Shown here: positions 6,109-10,056 of the stretch, in pieces
Layout of the letters: each line of letters opens with the position of its first letter
Position numbering within the stretch: position 1 is the first letter of the stretch
DNA from: Thermoplasmata archaeon
GTDB lineage: Archaea > Thermoplasmatota > Thermoplasmata > Thermoplasmatales > Thermoplasmataceae
Reading direction: 5' to 3'
DNA: 10,056 bases
NCBI GenBank assembly: GCA_021801305.1
Contig: JAJYYD010000062.1
Location: 1 to 10,056 of the forward strand
Position numbers and translations under genes: made by a program
The notes under the pieces: model-generated
What the model saw: only the letters and a program-made list of their open reading frames with translations
What the model was told of the DNA's origin: nothing
Database searches by the model: none

Positions 6109-6849
6109 GTGAAAAAAACCATCATTTCAAGGAAGAAGATCATAATGATTGCAGTGGTTGTCATTGCAGTCATAATCATAGTTTCCATGTTCCCGTACAA
6201 GCGTGTTCTTGCACCCGAACCGGCAGTAACAGTGAAATCAGCCAGTTCAATCCTTCAGGTTGTGGGGGATTTCAATTATTCCACAATATGTATAGTGCTT
6301 AACTCCACAACCGTAAGCACAGTGATCAGTGAAAAGGGATATAGCAATTCATTCCTGAATTTCACCCTGGGTGGATTTATTAAGGGAGAACCATTAGACA
6401 GGGAGTTACAAATATGTTTAAACCCAATAATATACGGTCATCTGGCCCCTAACCTTGAACCTGAATATTTAGGGTTTGGCTTAAATGAAGTAAGTCCAAA
6501 GGGGCTTTCAAATTGTGCTCTACTAGGAGGTCTATCGCCACAGCCTTCCAAAGACAGATGTTTATATGTAAACACATCGTGGGAAAAAGTAGTATGCTCC
6601 TCAAGTTCGTTCACAAATCCCCACAACCTATACCGAAACTTCACGATCGGACTTGAAAATGAATCAGAATGGTCTTTGTTTCACGGCTATCCCAATGGTT
6701 TCTATAACTTTGCGTTGGGAAATGCATATGGTTTAAGTATGCCATATTATGAGGGAACTCACTACTTCAGGTTCTCCTTAAGTCTGCCGGGTCTCGGGGA
6801 AACACCATATGCAAATATAACTTTTGAGACAGTTTATAGTGGAAGTTGA
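6109..6849 (+). CDS. Sequon-rich, single-pass membrane-anchored surface protein, unrecognised family
   Basis: The product has 246 residues. A basic N-terminus (KKTIISRKK) precedes one strongly hydrophobic segment (about 11-28), either an uncleaved anchor or a signal peptide. No clear A-x-A site follows it, so a type II anchor with the rest outside is the simpler reading. The outer part has seven N-glycosylation sequons (N56, N65, N84, N155, N177, N184, N236) and five cysteines (61, 103, 136, 151, 163). Aromatic and glycine-rich stretches (NGFYNFALGNAYGLSMPYY, 196-214) suggest a beta-sheet domain. I do not recognise the family. The GTG start at 6109 fits a TATA box 28 bases upstream. The next gene begins 5 bases past the TGA, so the two are probably co-transcribed and may act together on the cell surface. 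Confidence 0.82.
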   Translation: MKKTIISRKKIIMIAVVVIAVIIIVSMFPYKRVLAPEPAVTVKSASSILQVVGDFNYSTICIVLNSTTVSTVISEKGYSNSFLNFTLGGFIKGEPLDRELQICLNPIIYGHLAPNLEPEYLGFGLNEVSPKGLSNCALLGGLSPQPSKDRCLYVNTSWEKVVCSSSSFTNPHNLYRNFTIGLENESEWSLFHGYPNGFYNFALGNAYGLSMPYYEGTHYFRFSLSLPGLGETPYANITFETVYSGS

Positions 6850-6854
6850 TAAAT

Positions 6855-9038
6855 ATGGATTTGAGAAAGGTTAAGGTGAGGGGATTAACTATTGTGATTT
6901 TGTTGGCACTGATTTTAATGGGGTTTGCGGTAATTCCGGCTCCCGCTTATGCCTAGTCAACCACTGCTGTTATTTATCACACAGGTTGGGATGTGTATAA
7001 TGGAAACAATTCCGTATACATGAGTAGTTCCTCTAGTCTATACACATGTTTTAAGTTACCATACGAAACGTTTCATGCACTCCAAGAACCAAATAAAGAA
7101 CTCGGGACTGTGAGAAACGGGGTTGCAGTAGGTGTCAACTCAAAAGTACTTACTGCTTCGGGATATGATTATGCAAAAGAAACCTACGACCCTGACGACG
7201 GTCAACTTTTTGTCTTTATAACATCCTTCGCTTCCGGTGCCTCTAACCAGACCAGAGTTGAAGATACCAATGACGGGGGGTTCGATATTTCTGGAACTTC
7301 CCAGTTAAACCTATCCATGGCATTAACAGGACTTAATAGAACCAGAATGGAAGTGGAGCTTTGTGATTTAGCCTACGACGGTTCTGGAGCAGTAAACTTA
7401 ACTTTTCCGCAAATTAAAACCATTGACTCCGGACCAAAGAACACAATCAACAAATCTCTTGAAGCTGCTCTGGGGTTGGTTCCGTATATTGGAGATTTCG
7501 CAAGTGCTGTACCCCTTGCCTCTACATTGACATCTTATGGAGCATCACCGACGATGACACTCTACGGAATCGATTCATCATTGGTCGGTGAAAACCTGAC
7601 AGTGAATCCAAACAGTGGAAATTATAGTAGATTTGTGAACAATACCAACTGTGGTGTCAACACGGACTATGGTCAGAATGTATTTGCTACAGAGATGAGC
7701 ACAGAAATCTCTGTCAACGCTACGCAGTTCAGTAAAGACGGAAATTTAAATGTTAGCGCAAAGAATATTTTGGGAGAATATATATCACCTGTAGGTTGGT
7801 CAGATTATGCCAACGGAGCCCAAACTTACATAAACATACCTTTTGTTCCAGCAAACGTACTTTCAGGGACTGTCACCAATTACGGAAACCCTTTGAAGAA
7901 ACAGCAGATAATCATTTCCCAGATATATAACGGTACCACAACGGATTTCTATGAACACACCAACAGTGCTGGCGGTTACATGTTCTTTGCCAGGCCAGGT
8001 TCTTCATATACTCTGGAAGTAAATACAGGTGATGGGTCTGTACAGTCAAGCAAGACAGTAGAAGCATCTGGCTATGGTTCAACATATCTGAATCTGAGCA
8101 TGGAAGTCCCAGGCAAAGTGACATTCCTAGAATCCGGCCTTTCTTCCGGGACTTCATGGTCAGTGACACTTAACGGTGTTACTGAAACAAGCAGTTCAAG
8201 TGCCATATCATTCTCAGAACCATTCGGAACTTATTCTTACAGCTTGAACCCTATCTCGGGATATTCCATTTCACCTCAAAGTGGTTCAATAGATCTGGAA
8301 AGTTTCTCTTATTCAAAGGACATAACATTCATGGCAACCGGTCCCTTGACATTCCATGAATCTGGGCTGCCATCAGGCGCTTCTTGGGAAGCATATGTCG
8401 GTTCATATTCAGGTAGTGGAACAGGAACAAGCATTACAGTAAATGCTCCGGTTGGGTCTTATACCTACAGCATTTCCAAAGTAGATGTGAAAATGTCCAA
8501 TGGTGACACAGATGTATATTCGGCAAACCCTTCAGGAGGTTCTGTTTCAACAGGCGGAAGCGTATCCACAACCTTCTCACTTTCAGAAGTCATAGGTTCA
8601 TCTGGAGGTGGAGGTGGCGGAGGAGGTACAGGGTGCGTTAACGGCACCACAGAAATCCTCCTTGCCAATGGTACATACATTCAGGCACAGAACATAAGTA
8701 CCGGAACCCATGTGATGACATATAATACAACATCACACCTCTATTCCTCTGAAACTGTTGATGACATATTCTACAGCCATCATGCAAGACAGTACACAAT
8801 AAATGGATACCTTCAGGCATCTTATTACCAACCAATACTCACAAACCATGGATATGTTGAAATCAGGAATCTTACGAAACAGGACAGGATTTACGATGTT
8901 TTCACAGGGAAATATGAAAGGATAAGGAGCATCACTGAACAGAATGGAAACTACACATTCTATGATTTCAGCATTCCATCCAATTATGATTTCATAGCAT
9001 GGAACTATGTGGTGTTCGACCTGACCATACATCCCTAA
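6855..9038 (+). CDS. Large secreted surface protein with ESGL repeats and C-terminal Hint domain, interrupted by in-frame TAG
   Basis: There are 727 codons, counting the TAG as codon 34. Codons 1-33 are a typical signal peptide: DLRKVKVRG, a hydrophobic core, then PAPAYA. TAG (6954-6956) follows at the predicted cleavage site and the same frame continues open to 9038. Onward come an unrecognised region (about 35-335), a carboxypeptidase-regulatory-like beta domain starting SGTVTNYGNPLKKQQI (about 337-419), two ESGL(P/S)SG(T/A)SW repeats (422-496, 497-579), eight glycines (584-591) and a Hint domain (594-727). About twenty N-x-S/T sequons indicate an exported glycoprotein. The first in-frame start after the TAG is GTG 6993, which would give 681 residues without a signal, implausible for this composition. 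Either the TAG is a mutation or sequence error, or the gene is a recent pseudogene, or the stop is read through. The downstream frame looks undegraded. Function is probably at the cell surface (adhesion or anchoring), by inference. Confidence 0.85.
6954..6956 (+). other. In-frame TAG stop between signal peptide and mature domain
   Basis: Codon 34 of the Hint protein gene is TAG, directly after GCTTATGCC (AYA) and before TCAACC. A single C-to-T change from CAG (Gln) is one simple origin; Tyr, Ser, Trp, Leu, Lys or Glu codons are also one step away. TAG is used as a normal stop by three other genes here (NicO-like, hjc, ABC ATPase). Confidence 0.9.
7863..8111 (+). other. Carboxypeptidase regulatory-like (CnaB/Ig-type) beta domain
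   Basis: Within the Hint protein, SGTVTNYGNPLKKQQI, then a TNSAGGYMFFARPGSSYTLE stretch and a VEASGYGSTYLNLSM closing strand, follow the usual pattern of this fold: G-x-V strand, a decorated loop, S-x-G-x-Y-x-F, and P-G-x-Y-x-L. Such modules serve as stalks in secreted proteins. Borders are approximate. Confidence 0.6.
8118..8591 (+). repeat. Two tandem ESGL(P/S)SG(T/A)SW surface repeats
   Basis: Repeat 1 (8118-8342) starts VTFLESGLSSGTSWSVTLNG and repeat 2 (8343-8591) starts LTFHESGLPSGASWEAYVG. Each goes on to a serine/glycine loop, a (F/V)GTY/GSY-x-YS strand, and an (S/N)P-x-(S/G)GS-x turn. The repeats are about 75 and 83 residues and diverged in sequence. I associate this motif with secreted proteins of Thermoplasmatales from memory of the group. 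Confidence 0.75.
8604..9035 (+). other. Poly-glycine linker and C-terminal Hint (Hedgehog/intein) domain
   Basis: Eight Gly codons (8604-8627) and TG lead into Cys594 (codon 8634-8636) of CVNGTTEILLANGTYIQAQN, which follows the Hint block A pattern C-x-x-G-T-x-I-x-L-x-x-G. The block B pattern (T-x-x-H-P) appears as SYYQP with Gln at codon 659. YTFYDFSI, then DFIA-x-x-x-VVFD, match the C-terminal blocks (NFxANGxxxHN) but with Asp at codon 722 in place of Asn. Length, about 134 residues, is that of a minimal Hint fold without a homing endonuclease. Nothing resembling a C-extein follows; only LTIHP remains. Confidence 0.78.
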
Positions 9039-9042
9039 GCCA

Positions 9043-9054
9043 CATTTTTGTTTC
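9043..9054 (+). terminator. T-rich terminator of the surface locus
   Basis: CATTTTTGTTTC, with runs of five and three T, follows the TAA of the Hint protein gene within a few bases and precedes the ABC promoter. It has the form of an archaeal U-tract terminator. Confidence 0.4.
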
Positions 9055-9077
9055 TATACAGGCCCTGATACTAAAAG

Positions 9078-9085
9078 TATATTTA
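9078..9085 (+). promoter_or_regulatory. TATA box of the ABC transporter operon
   Basis: TATATTTA is centred about 26 bases before the ATG at 9107, which predicts a leaderless transcript for the ATPase gene. Confidence 0.5.
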
Positions 9086-9106
9086 CTGATCTGCCAATAA
9101 ACTCCC

Positions 9107-9883
9107 ATGTCCGGCCCCATAGTGATCAGGGATCTGTACAAAAAATATTCAGATAATTATGCCCTGAACGGCCTGAACTTAACAATAGACACGGGCCAGA
9201 TATACGGGATTCTGGGGCCAAACGGATCCGGAAAGACTACTCTTCTAAGGATTCTCTGTTCATTGCTGGAAATGACTTCCGGATATGTAAGGCTGGGAGA
9301 ACTCAATCCGGTTGAGGACAGTGAAAAAATCAAGTCCATGGTGGGATATGTTCCTGAAACACCTGCCCTTTACGAATCTCTAACTCCACTTGAATACTTT
9401 TCTTTTGTATGCTCGGTTCGGGGGATAAGAGAGGACGTCATGGAGAGGAGAGTTAGGAATCTCGTGGAGGCTTTTGGGATTTCCGATAAGGTTGATGATT
9501 TCATAGGGTCCCTCTCATTCGGAACAAAACAGAAAGTTGCAATCATATCTGCAATAATACATGATCCAGACTATCTTATCCTGGACGAAGGGATGAACGG
9601 GCTGGATCCCAGGTCAGCAAAAATTCTGAAGGACCTGCTCCAGGATTTTGCTTCCCATGGAAAGACAGTTATTTTCTCAACTCACATACTCGAGGTTGCA
9701 GAAAGCGTCTGCAACAGAATATCAATACTTTTCAACGGGAAAATAGTCATAGAAGGCACAATGGAAGACATGAGATTGGAGATGGGGCAGAAGCAGTCAA
9801 ATCTTGAAGACATCTTTCTGAAACTCACTGGAGACGAAGATCTGAAGCCCGTTATTGAGACTTTGAAAAGGACATTGAGGTAG
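9107..9883 (+). CDS. ABC transporter ATP-binding protein (ABC-2 / CcmA-NatA type)
   Basis: Cytosolic ATPase subunit of 258 residues that would power a membrane partner. Motifs in order are Walker A GPNGSGKTT (37-45), the Q-loop region VGYVPETPAL (79-88, Glu where Gln is usual, as is common in this subfamily), signature LSFGTKQK (136-143), Walker B YLILDEG (156-162), D-loop GLD (165-167) and switch His193 in FSTHILE. The C-terminal SNLEDIFLKLTG is the usual ending of the CcmA/NatA exporter-type ATPases. Two departures stand out: Phe in the second Gly position of the signature (normally LSGG) and Gly after the catalytic Glu (normally DEP). Both Walker Lys43 and catalytic Glu161 are intact, so activity is likely. 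The substrate is unknown. The ORF that follows after 6 bases is probably its permease. Confidence 0.92.
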   Translation: MSGPIVIRDLYKKYSDNYALNGLNLTIDTGQIYGILGPNGSGKTTLLRILCSLLEMTSGYVRLGELNPVEDSEKIKSMVGYVPETPALYESLTPLEYFSFVCSVRGIREDVMERRVRNLVEAFGISDKVDDFIGSLSFGTKQKVAIISAIIHDPDYLILDEGMNGLDPRSAKILKDLLQDFASHGKTVIFSTHILEVAESVCNRISILFNGKIVIEGTMEDMRLEMGQKQSNLEDIFLKLTGDEDLKPVIETLKRTLR

Positions 9884-9892
9884 AAAATTATG
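9877..9892 (+). promoter_or_regulatory. Shine-Dalgarno site for the downstream ABC partner gene
   Basis: GAGGT at 9877-9881 overlaps the end of the ATPase gene and its TAG stop, and lies 8 bases before the ATG at 9890. It supports that start and translation from a shared transcript. Confidence 0.45.
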
Positions 9893-10056
9893 AAAAGTCC
9901 CCGGGCATTTATTGGAAAGCGTATCATGATTGAGCAGAGATACCTTGCAATTAAAAACTCAAACAGGTTCACCTCAAGATTCAGAAAAGGGGGAGAAAAG
10001 GCAACATCTTACCTTTCCCAGAGCATTAAAATATCTTATGTGGCCAGTTCGGTTTC
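9890..10056 (+). CDS. Start of a gene, probably the ABC-2 permease partner (3' end outside window)
   Basis: An ATG 6 bases after the ATPase stop opens a frame with no stop to the window edge, giving 55 complete codons (MKSPRAFIGKRIMIEQRYLA, then a basic, polar stretch with SRFRKGGEKATSYLSQ). A Shine-Dalgarno match precedes it. The visible part is cationic and has no transmembrane helix, as expected of a cytosolic N-terminal tail before the first membrane segment. The permease role rests on position only; ABC-2 ATPases are nearly always followed by their membrane subunit. Confidence 0.65.
   Translation, partial: MKSPRAFIGKRIMIEQRYLAIKNSNRFTSRFRKGGEKATSYLSQSIKISYVASSV

Noticed and set aside
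6954..6956. TAG read as pyrrolysine or a reassigned codon
   Set aside because: TAG is the ordinary stop of the NicO-like gene, hjc and the ABC ATPase in this window, and no catalytic context for pyrrolysine exists at a signal peptidase site. It remains only a remote possibility, to be tested by a search for pyl genes.
8604..8627. Glycine-codon tract as a phase-variable simple repeat
   Set aside because: The codons are mixed GGA, GGT and GGC, and not a uniform repeat unit prone to slippage.
7912..8835. Minus-strand open frames inside the Hint protein gene (for example 7912-8169, 8465-8680, 8638-8835)
   Set aside because: They are low-complexity shadows of the repeats and glycine tract (poly-Pro from the Gly codons), with no start signals.
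8634..9038. A true intein
   Set aside because: The Hint domain is at the very C-terminus, has no C-extein, no His-Asn splice end and no homing endonuclease, and the host is not a conserved enzyme.
1..10056. CRISPR array, tRNA, rRNA, insertion sequence or attachment site
   Set aside because: No regularly spaced direct repeats, cloverleaf-like segments, transposase genes or flanking terminal repeats were found on reading both strands.

Overview
The window looks like a chromosomal segment from a wall-less, probably acidophilic archaeon of the Thermoplasmatales/Thermoplasmata (Thermoplasma, Ferroplasma or Cuniculiplasma-like). This is inferred from several things. There is an archaeal Holliday junction resolvase (Hjc). 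Many start codons lie 25-28 bases below a TATA box, as in leaderless transcripts. There is a mini-futalosine-pathway menaquinone enzyme. A large N-glycosylation-rich surface protein carries the ESGL(P/S)SG(T/A)SW repeat that I associate with Thermoplasmatales surface proteins. No plasmid, phage, insertion sequence, CRISPR or RNA gene was seen.

Layout. Positions 1-234 hold the 3' end of an unrecognised gene. Carbamate kinase (arcC, minus) and the menaquinone enzyme mqnD (plus) follow as a divergent pair sharing a 144-base control region with a perfect inverted repeat. A six-helix NiCoT/NicO-like metal transporter (minus) and hjc (plus) form a second divergent pair. A class III aminotransferase (minus) and a ferritin-like/VIT1 fusion protein (plus) form the third. 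Neighbouring pairs converge with gaps of 2-14 bases, so the first 6 kb is mostly single-gene transcription units. All gaps between genes are below 300 bases.

Positions 6109-9038 are a two-gene surface locus. It encodes a small membrane-anchored, sequon-rich protein and then a large secreted protein of 727 codons. The second protein has a signal peptide, a novel N-terminal region, a carboxypeptidase-regulatory-like beta domain, two ESGL repeats, an eight-glycine linker and a C-terminal Hint (Hedgehog/intein) domain. Two features stand out. An in-frame TAG sits exactly at the signal peptide/mature protein junction. The Hint domain keeps its first Cys but has Gln and Asp where His and Asn are expected. 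A routine gene call would begin at the internal GTG at 6993 and lose the secretion signal.

The window closes with an ABC ATPase (9107-9883) that has unusual signature and Walker B residues, and the start of a probable partner permease gene.

The genes do not form one pathway. Metal handling (NicO-like transporter, ferritin-like/VIT1 exporter), energy and nitrogen metabolism (arcC, mqnD, aminotransferase), DNA repair (hjc) and the cell surface are each represented. The most unusual element is the Hint-bearing surface locus.
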